The notes under the pieces: generated by a model | Seen by the model: the letters and a program-made list of their open reading frames with translations, nothing else | Told to the model about the DNA's origin: nothing | The model's database searches: none | Shown: positions 16,689 to 24,187 of the stretch, piece by piece | Numbering within the stretch: position 1 is the stretch's first letter | Layout: each line of letters begins with the position of its first letter | Assembly (NCBI GenBank): GCA_025965155.1 | Contig: JAOPXN010000007.1 | Location: forward strand, 1-44,744 | DNA: 44,744 nucleotides | Reading direction: 5' to 3' | Origin: Propionibacteriaceae bacterium | GTDB taxonomy: Bacteria > Actinomycetota > Actinomycetes > Propionibacteriales > Propionibacteriaceae | Position numbers and translations under genes: made by a program

Positions 16689-16725
16689 GTCCCAAGATGT
16701 GGGACACCTGTCCGTATCGTGGGAC
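16689..16725. promoter_or_regulatory. GTCCCA inverted/direct repeats upstream of the sulfur operon
   Basis: GTCCCA-AGATG-TGGGAC forms a perfect 6-bp-arm inverted repeat at 16689-16705, and a further GTGGGAC lies at 16719-16725. A fourth copy (GTCCCAC) is at 16614-16620 inside the leader ORF. The cluster is directly upstream of the likely leader-peptide promoter and could bind a sulfur regulator. The regulator is unknown. Confidence 0.45.
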
Positions 16726-16772
16726 CAGCGGTGCAGCGTGCCGCGGAATTCGTGCGACACGTGTGGCCTGCG

Positions 16773-17396
16773 TCACTCCGACCCAGCAATGACCGGCATC
16801 GTGTAGGCGCCGATGACCGCGCCGATCAAACCGGCTCCAGCGGCGATGAGCGCAACGCTCCACGGCACGAGACTCGCGGTGGCGATGCCGATGATGACCG
16901 CTGGATTGAGCGCCGTGGTGAAGCCGAGCGGCAGTGCGGCAGCGGTGAGGATCGGTGGAACTGCGGCATACGCCTCATTGACCGCCCCGTCGATCGCGAA
17001 CAGCACCCACGTGCTGATGATCGCCAAAACGCCGACGACGATTCCGGTCACCAGGCGTGCGGGCTGGGTGAAGACGAGCGTGTCACCGAGCCGGCTGTCG
17101 AGACCGTTGGCGGCCAGACCGCCGATCACCGCACCGACAACCTGAGCTGCGACGAGCGGCAGGATTGCGGCGCGATTGGCGCGACCCACGAGGGTGAGGG
17201 CAAGTGCCGCGGCGGGGCTGGTCAGCGCGAGCCCGGACTCCTCCTCTGTGGTGTGCAGCCCGGCGAGCCAGGTGACCACGACCGCCATCGCCGCAACTGC
17301 CAGGACGGCGACCGTCGCATCGGGCGCACGCAGGGCGAGCGCGGCGACGAACGTCGTGAGAGCAGCAAGGATCGCTGCGACGGACAAGGTACGCAT
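16773..17396 (-). CDS. Divergent aquaporin-like (MIP) membrane protein
   Basis: A 207-residue, very hydrophobic protein with about six membrane segments. The segment SGLALTSPAAALALTLVGR followed by PLVAAQVVGAVIGGL lines up with the first MIP half (SGAHLNPAVT...AQ..GA), with NPA replaced by SPA. The second half contains TALNPAVIIGIA with NPA intact but lacking the NPA-R arginine. I infer a MIP-fold channel with altered selectivity; the assignment rests on this pattern only. It starts directly after the AidB-like gene's stop (TGAATG), so the two form an operon. Confidence 0.6.
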   Translation of the reverse strand: MRTLSVAAILAALTTFVAALALRAPDATVAVLAVAAMAVVVTWLAGLHTTEEESGLALTSPAAALALTLVGRANRAAILPLVAAQVVGAVIGGLAANGLDSRLGDTLVFTQPARLVTGIVVGVLAIISTWVLFAIDGAVNEAYAAVPPILTAAALPLGFTTALNPAVIIGIATASLVPWSVALIAAGAGLIGAVIGAYTMPVIAGSE

Positions 17397-19046
17397 TCAG
17401 GACTCCAGGTGAGGGGTGGTGCGAGCGACGATGCCGGCGAGGTCGAGTCCACGGGGGAGCGTGCCGAACGTGCCGCCCCAGTCGCCGGCCAGACGCGATG
17501 CGCAGAACGCGTCGGCAACGGCCGGATCTCCGTGCTTGATCAGCACGGCTCCCTGCAAGCACGTGGCCATGCTGGCCGCGGTGCGCCTGGCCCGCATCTC
17601 GACATCAGTGAAGTCGGCGAGCTCGTTGAGCACGCCTTCGACGGCGGTGTCGAGGCGCGGGTCCTCACCGCGTACGTCCGCCATCTCGGTGATCCAGGCG
17701 TCCAGCGTCTCGGGCTCGCGGCCAAGGGCGCGCAGCACGTCGAGCGCATTGACGTTGCCGCTGCCCTCCCAGATCGAGTTGAGCGGCGACTCGCGGAACA
17801 TCAACGGCATACCGGACTCTTCGACGAAGCCATTGCCACCGAGACACTCGAGTGCTTCGGCCACCATCATCGGGGTGCGCTTGCACACCCAGAATTTCTC
17901 GAGTGCGAGCCCGATGCGGCGCAGCGCCTGCTCGTGCGGATCGTTGGGTTTGTCGACTGCCGCGGCAAGGCGGATCGCGACGAATGTCGCGGCCTCGGTC
18001 TCGACCGCGAGGTCAGCCAGCACATTGATCATGGCCGGCTGGTCGGCGAGGGTGGCGCCGAATGCCGCGCGGTGGGAGGTGTGCCACGCCGCCTCGGCCA
18101 GCGCCTTGCGCATCAGTGCGGCCGAGCCGAGGATGCAATCCATCCGGGTCGCAGAGACCATCTCGATGATCGTGCGGATGCCGCGGCCCTCGTCGCCGAG
18201 CCGGGTCGCGTACGTGTCGTTGAACTCCAGCTCGCTCGAGGCATTCGACCGGTTGCCGAGCTTGTCCTTGAGCCGGACTATCGACAGCGTGTTGCGGGTG
18301 CCATCGGGGCGTACGCGTGGCACGACGAAGCAGGTCATCCCCTCAGGCGCCTGGGCGAGCACCAGGAAGACGTCATTCATGGGCGCGGAGGTGAACCACT
18401 TGTGGCCGGTCAACAGATAGTCGCCATGCGTCTCGGTGGGTCGCGCGATCGTCGAGTTGGTTCGCAGGTCTGAACCACCCTGCTTCTCGGTCATCCCCAT
18501 CCCGGCGAGCAGTCCTGCCTTCTCCTCCGGCGGTCGTAGCCCGAAGTCGTACGTCCGCGAGGCGAGCCCCGCTGTCCATTGCTTGGCGAGGGCATCATCG
18601 GCTCGCAGGGCTGGCACGACGGCGTACGTCATCGTGATGGGGCACATGTGTCCGCCTTCGGACTGTCCCCAGGTGAAGAATCCGGCCGCGCGCTTGAGGT
18701 GCGCGACCGGGCTCTGTGAGATCCAGGGCTCGGCAGTGAGCCCGAAGCCGACGCCCTGGGTCATCAACCAGTGCCACGACGGGTGGAACTCGACCTCGTC
18801 GATGCGCTTGCCATAGCGGTCATTGGTTCGCAGGATCGGCTCGTTCTCGTTGGCGAGGTGCCAGTGCTCGCGCGCCTCTGCAGAACCGGCCAGGTGGCCC
18901 ATCGGCGTGATGGCCTCGACGATCTCGTCGGTGTGCGTGCCGCCGAAGGCGCGAACGGCCTGCATCAGCGCGTTGTCGCTGGTGGCGATGTTGTATCCGA
19001 CGAGAGGCGTGGCCTGATTCTCAGGTACGCGTTGCAGGGGATCCAT
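17397..19046 (-). CDS. Acyl-CoA dehydrogenase family protein, AidB-like
   Basis: A flavoprotein of 549 residues, longer than standard acyl-CoA dehydrogenases and like E. coli AidB. AidB is induced by alkylation stress, but its substrate is unsettled. Visible features are TYAVVPALR, the FAD-contacting GMGMTEKQGGSDLRTN and HKWFTSAPMNDVFLVLAQ, and the C-terminal ECLGGNGFVEESGMPLMFRE with SIWEGSGNVNALDVLRAL. The start at ATG 19046 is set by a TACCGT hexamer six bases upstream that it shares with the divergent gene at 19064. The downstream partner is the aquaporin-like gene. Confidence 0.88.
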   Translation of the reverse strand: MDPLQRVPENQATPLVGYNIATSDNALMQAVRAFGGTHTDEIVEAITPMGHLAGSAEAREHWHLANENEPILRTNDRYGKRIDEVEFHPSWHWLMTQGVGFGLTAEPWISQSPVAHLKRAAGFFTWGQSEGGHMCPITMTYAVVPALRADDALAKQWTAGLASRTYDFGLRPPEEKAGLLAGMGMTEKQGGSDLRTNSTIARPTETHGDYLLTGHKWFTSAPMNDVFLVLAQAPEGMTCFVVPRVRPDGTRNTLSIVRLKDKLGNRSNASSELEFNDTYATRLGDEGRGIRTIIEMVSATRMDCILGSAALMRKALAEAAWHTSHRAAFGATLADQPAMINVLADLAVETEAATFVAIRLAAAVDKPNDPHEQALRRIGLALEKFWVCKRTPMMVAEALECLGGNGFVEESGMPLMFRESPLNSIWEGSGNVNALDVLRALGREPETLDAWITEMADVRGEDPRLDTAVEGVLNELADFTDVEMRARRTAASMATCLQGAVLIKHGDPAVADAFCASRLAGDWGGTFGTLPRGLDLAGIVARTTPHLES

Positions 19047-19063
19047 GTCGCTACGGTAGAGCC
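19047..19063. promoter_or_regulatory. Divergent promoter with overlapping -10 hexamers
   Basis: The whole region between the two start codons is 17 bases. TACGGT (plus, 19052-19057) is six bases from the ATG at 19064, and TACCGT (minus, 19058-19053) is six bases from the ATG at 19046. The two hexamers share five base pairs. Both messages would be leaderless, and polymerase could occupy only one direction at a time. Confidence 0.65.
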
Positions 19064-19951
19064 ATGGTGGTCGAACCGGTAGACCGACCGGGCGTCCCAA
19101 CGCTGGTCAAGAAGGTCGTCACCCGCACCGTCAGCAGCTGTTTTCGCTATCGAGTGACGGGCCTCGCCGCTGAGGCCGCATTCTTTGCGATCCTGTCGCT
19201 GCCCCCGTTGGTGTTCGGTCTCGCCGGCACGATCGGCTTCATCGCGAACCGCTACAACGTCGACCAGGTCGACGTTGTCAGGACCCGCATCCTCGACATC
19301 GCCTCCAAGGCACTGACGCCCAGCACGGTCGACTCCGTGGTCAAACCCACGCTCAACGACGTGCTCGGCAACGGACGTATTGACGTCATCTCGATCGGCT
19401 TCGTCCTGGCGCTGTGGTCGGGGTCGCGGGCGCTCAACGTCTTCATCGACACCATCACGATCATCTACGGCTTCGCCGGCCATCGTGGCGTCGTCAAGAC
19501 CCGCGCACTGTCCTTCGCGCTGTACGTCGTGGCGCTTCTTGTCGGCATCGTCGTGGTGCCGCTCGTGCTTGCCGGTCCCGAGGTGGCAGCCGATGTCATC
19601 CCGCAACGTTTCCATTTCCTCAAACACATCTATTGGCCCGCCGTGCTGCTGCTGTCGATCGGATTCCTGACGACGCTCTATCACCTGGCCCTCCCGGTCC
19701 GTCGACGGTGGCGCGTCGGTCTGCCGGGTGCGATCTTCACGCTGTCCCTGTGGATCTTCGGCAGCTATTTCCTCCGGTGGGCGCTGAGCCTCTCCACCGG
19801 TGGCACCTCGATCTACGGACCGTTGGCGGCACCGATCGCCGTACTGCTGTGGCTGTATGTCCTCTCGATCGCCGTGCTGATCGGCGCCGCGATCAACGCT
19901 GCCTTTGATGAAGACGTGAGCGCTGGTCAGGCCGCCAACGAGCCCCATTAG
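19064..19951 (+). CDS. YihY/BrkB family membrane protein (copy 1)
   Basis: A 295-residue inner-membrane protein with about six membrane segments. It is recognised by EAAFFAILSLPPLVFGLAG, the central ALWSGSRALNVFIDTIT, and the C-terminal TGGTSIYGPLAAPIAVLLWLY. The family was once called ribonuclease BN, but it is not a nuclease, and its role in transport or envelope function is unresolved. The ATG at 19064 is fixed by the leaderless -10. Its stop codon TAG forms the first half of the -10 hexamer of the next gene. A second member lies at 41720. Confidence 0.9.
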   Translation: MVVEPVDRPGVPTLVKKVVTRTVSSCFRYRVTGLAAEAAFFAILSLPPLVFGLAGTIGFIANRYNVDQVDVVRTRILDIASKALTPSTVDSVVKPTLNDVLGNGRIDVISIGFVLALWSGSRALNVFIDTITIIYGFAGHRGVVKTRALSFALYVVALLVGIVVVPLVLAGPEVAADVIPQRFHFLKHIYWPAVLLLSIGFLTTLYHLALPVRRRWRVGLPGAIFTLSLWIFGSYFLRWALSLSTGGTSIYGPLAAPIAVLLWLYVLSIAVLIGAAINAAFDEDVSAGQAANEPH

Positions 19952-19961
19952 GCTTCCGGGC

Positions 19962-20354
19962 ATGAGAAGACTGCCGTACGTCATCGCGTACGTGATCGCG
20001 ACGGCGCTGATCATCACGGGGCTGATCTACGGACTTCGCAGCCGCGGTGGCGATGACGACAAACCATCCGCTGCCACGCCGAGCGCCAAGGCCACTCCGG
20101 TGAAGTACATGTCCTCCGACGGCGTCATCGAGAACATCGAGCGACGGTTGACCGAGCATCAGGGACGCCAGATGAAGGCGTCCTGCCCGAAGCGGGTGGC
20201 CATGACGGTGGGCAGCACGTTCACCTGCGATGTCTACTTCGCCGATCGCAAGGACGCGATCGGCATCGCGCAGGTGAAGATCGACGGACCGAATGGCGAG
20301 TTCAGCTGGAAGTCCAAGCCCATCGCGAAGAGCACGTCCACGCCGACGAGCTGA
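19962..20354 (+). CDS. DUF4333-like secreted or membrane-anchored protein
   Basis: A 130-residue protein with one N-terminal membrane segment (YVIAYVIATALIITGLIYGL), a Ser/Thr/Pro/Ala linker, and an outside domain. That domain has two cysteines in ASCPKRVAMTVGSTFTCDV, the DUF4333 pattern with a probable disulfide. The function is unknown. TAGGCT at 19949-19954 lies seven bases before the ATG and uses the stop codon of the YihY gene as its first three bases. The downstream gene converges with three bases between stops. Confidence 0.7.
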   Translation: MRRLPYVIAYVIATALIITGLIYGLRSRGGDDDKPSAATPSAKATPVKYMSSDGVIENIERRLTEHQGRQMKASCPKRVAMTVGSTFTCDVYFADRKDAIGIAQVKIDGPNGEFSWKSKPIAKSTSTPTS

Positions 20355-20357
20355 CGG

Positions 20358-21197
20358 CTATCGCAGGACTGAGTACGCGATGACGCTCGGCACGACGAGC
20401 CAGATCGCCAGCAGCAGGATCGAGGCGATCACGGCAAACATCCGGGCCTGATCCTTGGGCGGGCTGCCGGCGTCACCGATGACCTCCCACAACGCCTGGA
20501 ATGACGCGTCGATCGCGATGCGTCCGCGGCTGCGGGCAATTCCGGCGGCCTTGAGCACGCACCAGAACACCCCGAGGCCCACGATCAGGAATCCGGCGGA
20601 AAAGCAGAACCGGCCGATGTCGCTGGTCAGACTGTCGCCGACAAATGACAGCGTGCCGGAGATGGCGGCACCTCCGACCAGGAACGCCGGCAGCGGAAGG
20701 CTCGTCTTGTTGAGATCCGGCGCGATCGCGTCGACCTGGATTCGTGCGGTCGCCAGCAGCTGATATTCGTCGGATCCCACCGGGGAGTTGGCCTCGCGCA
20801 GCGCATACAGCTGACGCAGGTGGCTGACCAGTCTCTTCTGGAAGCTTCGTACGATCACCGTGATCAGGAGCTGCACGATCTGGTTGGCGACGGGCTTGAT
20901 CAGCTTGGGGACCTTGAGCGCTGAGGGCGGGCGCGGACCGTTGCGATCGAACACCTCGAGGGCCCGCATTGCGCGGCGATGGGCCTCGTCGAAGCGACTC
21001 GTGTGGAGCAGGGGCACCTTGCTGCTGAGCTCTTTCAGCATCTGGTTCTCGATCTGACCGCTGCTGCCGAAGGCTTCAAGCAGGGCTTCGGTCTGCGCAC
21101 TGTCGCCGCCGCGCAGCATCTGCAGCGACTCGAGCCGGTCGCTGAGGTCGTCGATGAGCAACTTCTCCTCAGGCTTGACCTCATGCTCGATGGACAT
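20358..21197 (-). CDS. Unknown membrane protein
   Basis: About 279 residues: a hydrophilic helical N-terminal half rich in charged residues, then three or four hydrophobic segments in the C-terminal half (AFLVGGAAISGTLSFVG, FCFSAGFLIVGLGVFWCVL, and FAVIASILLLAIWLVVPSV at the end). I do not recognise the family. TACTGT at 21210-21205 is seven bases before ATG 21197, which is why I prefer this start to the ATG seven codons upstream. The layout suggests a cytoplasmic domain tethered to the membrane. Confidence 0.65.
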   Translation of the reverse strand: MSIEHEVKPEEKLLIDDLSDRLESLQMLRGGDSAQTEALLEAFGSSGQIENQMLKELSSKVPLLHTSRFDEAHRRAMRALEVFDRNGPRPPSALKVPKLIKPVANQIVQLLITVIVRSFQKRLVSHLRQLYALREANSPVGSDEYQLLATARIQVDAIAPDLNKTSLPLPAFLVGGAAISGTLSFVGDSLTSDIGRFCFSAGFLIVGLGVFWCVLKAAGIARSRGRIAIDASFQALWEVIGDAGSPPKDQARMFAVIASILLLAIWLVVPSVIAYSVLR

Positions 21198-21271
21198 AAT
21201 CCGAACAGTAGGACTCAACGCCGCCGGTTGTCAGGCAAACGGACAGGTGGTGACCTCGTTCACCGGCCCGC

Positions 21272-22309
21272 TCAGTGAGCGGCGACGGTGAGATGAAATG
21301 TCTTGGCGAAGTCGGGCGCGGTCGCCTGCTTTCCGAGACGTGCCGTGTGGCCGATGTCGGCGAGGAAACCACCGAGGGAGAACAGATCCACCGGCGCATT
21401 GGTCGAGTAGTGGGAAAGCGCCGGATGGATCACGATCATCGGGATGTCGTTGACGCCCTTCTTGTCGTCCTCATCCGCCGTGACCACGATCATCAGGTGT
21501 CCGCTCTTCCAGTCCGGCCCGGACTGCAGGACTTGGACCTGGTCGGCGATCCAGTCGTCCGCCTGCTTGACCTGTGTCGGGGCAGTGCCCTTGCAGTCAT
21601 CGTGGGCGTTGTGACACTGATCGGGGATCAGTCCACCGACGTTCGGCAGATCTCCACTGGCCACATCCGCCGCGAGCGTGCTGGCGTTGACCGTGTAGCG
21701 CTCGAAGTTGGCTTGCTTCGTCGGTGTTGCCACGAAGGGCACGGTGAACACGTGCCGAGGCACGTACTTCCCGATCTTCTTGCGCCGGTCGCCAACCGAG
21801 GACGGCAGGCCGTCGACGTACATCTTCATCGTGCGGCCCGCGGCCAGGGTGTTGTTCCAGATGTCTGGCTGGGACAGCGTCTTGACTCCGTCGGACGTGA
21901 TGTATCTGCCCCCGGCGCTGAGGCACACGTAGTTGGGCAGGGATGGGTGGCCACAAGGCGCCAGGGCGTTGGGGGCGGACCCGTACTTGTCCGCCAATGC
22001 GGTGAGCCGCGGCGCCTCGGTCCTGATCTGCGCGGACGAATGGTTCTCCAGGACGATCACGATCGCCTTGTCGACCTGGGTCGACGGTTCCTTCGGTGTG
22101 GGAGTTGGCGTAGGTGTCGCCGTTGGCGTTGGCGTCTGGGTCGAACCGTGCGACGGTCGGGTGGTGCTCGGCGTTGTGGCGTTGTCGTCCGAAACCAGCT
22201 TGTACACCAGCGCGCCCGACCCCACGAGGGCGATGAGCATGAATCCCACGACGACAACCAAACGCCGCCGACGTCGGGCCGCTCTGCGGCCGCGATGGTT
22301 TGAGACCAT
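21272..22309 (-). CDS. Exported phosphoesterase (acid phosphatase / phospholipase C-like)
   Basis: A protein of about 345 residues, anchored by one N-terminal membrane segment (VVVVGFMLIALVGSGALVY) after an Arg-rich head. A Thr-Pro repeat linker of about 30 residues leads to the phosphoesterase domain outside the cell. The domain shows AIVIVLENHSSAQI with the catalytic Thr/Asn-type N-terminus of the PF04185 family, GHPSLPNYVCLSAG, and VVTADEDD. It probably hydrolyses phosphate mono- or diesters. I choose ATG 22309 because AGAGG lies six bases upstream; ATG 22315 is two codons earlier. Confidence 0.8.
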   Translation of the reverse strand: MVSNHRGRRAARRRRRLVVVVGFMLIALVGSGALVYKLVSDDNATTPSTTRPSHGSTQTPTPTATPTPTPTPKEPSTQVDKAIVIVLENHSSAQIRTEAPRLTALADKYGSAPNALAPCGHPSLPNYVCLSAGGRYITSDGVKTLSQPDIWNNTLAAGRTMKMYVDGLPSSVGDRRKKIGKYVPRHVFTVPFVATPTKQANFERYTVNASTLAADVASGDLPNVGGLIPDQCHNAHDDCKGTAPTQVKQADDWIADQVQVLQSGPDWKSGHLMIVVTADEDDKKGVNDIPMIVIHPALSHYSTNAPVDLFSLGGFLADIGHTARLGKQATAPDFAKTFHLTVAAH

Positions 22310-22480
22310 GTTCATCCTCTGATTCCCGAGTCACATCGCGACTATTGCGCCGACTTCCTGCGCGCGAGACTATCAACGGAAGCGGTCTCATGCCTGCGTA
22401 TCTGCGCCGTCGGGTGTCGCGACCGGAGCGGGCGCGGGTTGGGCCGGCATGTCTGCCTTCGGGCTGGCCTGCCGACCCCG

Positions 22481-22510
22481 AAAACCAGAAAATCCCCGGT
22501 TTCCCGGGGA
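22481..22510 (-). terminator. Intrinsic terminator of the tRNA operon
   Basis: On the minus strand, TCCCCGG-GAAA-CCGGGGA forms a 7-bp stem with a GNRA tetraloop (22510-22493), followed directly by TTTTCTGGTTTT. It lies ten bases after the tRNA-Val 3' end. This is the clearest canonical Rho-independent terminator in the window. Confidence 0.85.
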
Positions 22511-22519
22511 CAAACTGTG

Positions 22520-22591
22520 TGGGCGATACCGGGATTGAACCGATGACCTCTTCCGTGTCAGGGAAGCGCGCTACCGCTGCGCCAATCGCCC
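22520..22591 (-). tRNA. tRNA-Val (GAC)
   Basis: A 72-base cloverleaf. The acceptor arm GGGCGAT pairs with ATCGCCC, the discriminator is A, the anticodon loop CTGACAC reads GAC, and the T arm has TTCAATC. CCA is not encoded. It is the last gene of a Gly-Cys-Val operon. It is very similar to the tRNA-Val(CAC) gene on the other strand at 24027. Confidence 0.95.
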
Positions 22592-22641
22592 CTATGGGGG
22601 TAGTGCCGTGCGTGGTGCCCGTACGTATGAAGTTGTGTTTG

Positions 22642-22712
22642 AGGTGGGTACGGGATTTGAACCCGTGTACACGGATTTGCAGTCCGTTGCCTCGCCTCTC
22701 GGCCACTCCACC
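22642..22712 (-). tRNA. tRNA-Cys (GCA) with mismatched acceptor stem
   Basis: A 71-base gene with anticodon GCA in CTGCAAA, intact anticodon, D and T arms, and discriminator U as expected for Cys. The 5' acceptor strand is GGTGGAG but the 3' strand is ACCCACC, so pairs 6-67 (A-C) and 7-66 (G-A) fail. The 3' strand would pair perfectly with GGTGGGT, and the 5' strand with CTCCACC. The gene therefore looks like a hybrid of two alleles. See findings. Confidence 0.9.
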
Positions 22713-22758
22713 TTGGCTGGGGAGAACCTCCCCTGTGGTGTGGGCGAGACTCGCTCCG

Positions 22759-22831
<73 letters not shown>

Positions 22832-22888
22832 ATGCATTCGGCCGTTCCGGATCCCTCGCGGTTTCCCTCTGGCTGACTGCGCTCGAAA

Positions 22889-22918
22889 ACCATAGCCGAG
22901 CCGGGCGCAGGTGTCCAA
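22889..22918 (-). promoter_or_regulatory. Promoter of the tRNA Gly-Cys-Val operon
   Basis: On the minus strand, TTGGAC (22918-22913) and TATGGT (22894-22889) are separated by 18 bases. The first tRNA begins about 58 bases downstream. The same TATGGT hexamer precedes tRNA-Val(CAC) at 23988-23993 and pabC at 23025-23030. Confidence 0.6.
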
Positions 22919-23027
22919 ACCAGGGTCGCCAGTGTCCACGGGTGGAGCGCGACGCCTGGCGTGTTGCCACCTGCGGTATGGAGCGGACCGCGAGCCGCGC
23001 GAAGGCGGCCCAGGCACCCGCCCTTAT

Positions 23028-23052
23028 GGTGGTGGTCGTGACGACCACCACC
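23028..23052. repeat. 25-base palindrome over the start of the aminotransferase gene
   Basis: The arms GGTGGTGGTCGT and ACGACCACCACC are perfectly complementary around a single central G at 23040. The palindrome overlaps the last base of a putative ATG (23026), the -10 TATGGT and the preferred GTG start at 23038. It could be an operator or, in a longer transcript, a hairpin hiding the start codon. Confidence 0.6.
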
Positions 23053-23910
23053 AACAGACCTACCTCTGAGCTGACTGACCAGTTGAGGATCTGGATCGAC
23101 GGGACCGTCTACGCAGACCCGGAGCGGGCCCGCGTGGCCGCGGTTGACCACGGTCTCGTCGTGGGCGACGGCGTCTTCGAGGCGCTCAAGGTCACCGTGG
23201 ACGGCCCCTTCACGGTCGGCCGGCACCTAGCGAGGCTGACCCGTTCCGCCCGTGCCATGGGTCTGCCGGACCCCGACCATGGGCTGATCCGGGAGGCCAT
23301 CGCCGCCGTCCTCGCGGACCGTACCTTCACCGACGGCAAGATCCGGATCACCTACACCGGTGGACGGGGCCCGCTCGGCTCCCACGCCGCCTTCGGACCG
23401 CCGACCCTGGTGGTCGCTGCCGACAGCCGTACGGTGTCGGATTCCTCCGTGGCGATCGTCACCGCGCCGTGGAGCCGGAACGAGAAGGGCGCGCTGGCCG
23501 GGGTCAAGTCCACCTCGTACGGCGAGAACGTCCGCGCTCTTGCCTACGCGGAAGAACGACAAGCCGCTGAGTCGATCCTGCTGAACACCGTCGGCCACGT
23601 CTGCGAGGGCACCGGGTCCAACATCTTCTGCGTCTTCGGCTCCCAGATCGTCACGCCACCGCTGTCCGCCGGTCCGCTGGCAGGTATCACCCGCGAGCTC
23701 GTCCTGGAGTGGGCGGACGTCTCCGAGGAAAACCTCACGCTGACCGAGGCCCAGTCGGCGGATGAGGTCTTCATCACGTCATCCCTGCGTGACGTCCAAG
23801 CCGTGCACCGCTGGGACGAGGTCGACTACACCACCGAAGGGATCGGCCCCCGGACCCAGGAGGTGGCCGAGATCTTCGCCCGGCAGACCGCGGAGTCCCT
23901 GGAACCCTGA
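23038..23910 (+). CDS. pabC: Aminodeoxychorismate lyase / branched-chain aminotransferase family (PabC-like)
   Basis: A fold-type IV PLP enzyme of about 290 residues. Family features are [30 protein letters not shown], the PLP lysine K157 in [11 protein letters not shown], and [10 protein letters not shown] with [15 protein letters not shown] near the end. These suit 4-amino-4-deoxychorismate lyase for folate synthesis, but D-amino-acid or branched-chain aminotransferase activity is not excluded. The GTG at 23038 is preferred because TATGGT (23025-23030) would give a leaderless mRNA beginning there; an ATG at 23026 lies inside that hexamer. An upstream open frame through the tRNAs is spurious. 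Confidence 0.85.
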   Translation: MTTTTNRPTSELTDQLRIWIDGTVYADPERARVAAVDHGLVVGDGVFEALKVTVDGPFTVGRHLARLTRSARAMGLPDPDHGLIREAIAAVLADRTFTDGKIRITYTGGRGPLGSHAAFGPPTLVVAADSRTVSDSSVAIVTAPWSRNEKGALAGVKSTSYGENVRALAYAEERQAAESILLNTVGHVCEGTGSNIFCVFGSQIVTPPLSAGPLAGITRELVLEWADVSEENLTLTEAQSADEVFITSSLRDVQAVHRWDEVDYTTEGIGPRTQEVAEIFARQTAESLEP

Positions 23911-24026
23911 CAACCCGTACCAGCCGACGAGGCCTGGTGGACGCGCGCAAGACACTAATGCGGTGCGATCGGGGTCCGACAATGAGATATGGTTGGCGTC
24001 GCGTCTCGCACGGAAGCGGCGCAAGC

Positions 24027-24098
24027 GGGCGATTGGCGCAGTGGTAGCGCGCTTCGTTCACACCGAAGAGGTCACTGGTTCGAACCCAGTATCGCCCA
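24027..24098 (+). tRNA. tRNA-Val (CAC)
   Basis: A 72-base cloverleaf: acceptor GGGCGAT/ATCGCCC, discriminator A, anticodon loop TTCACAC reading CAC, T arm CTGGTTCGAACCCAG. TATGGT at 23988-23993 is a likely -10. It lies alone between pabC and thrS. Confidence 0.95.
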
Positions 24099-24187
24099 CC
24101 CGCCTGAGCCCTCGTTCGCCACAAGCCAACGGGGGTTCAGTTGTTTTCCGCAGGTCTCATGCTTGTTGTTGGAGGAAGGAGAAAGCC

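Noticed and set aside
16557-18473. 638-codon open frame on the plus strand
   Set aside because: It lies opposite the aquaporin-like and AidB-like genes and the sulfur leader; its composition is the shadow of GC-rich coding DNA and it has no domain.
21198-21271. Additional small gene upstream of the unknown membrane protein
   Set aside because: Short frames lack a start signal and the stretch fits a promoter region.
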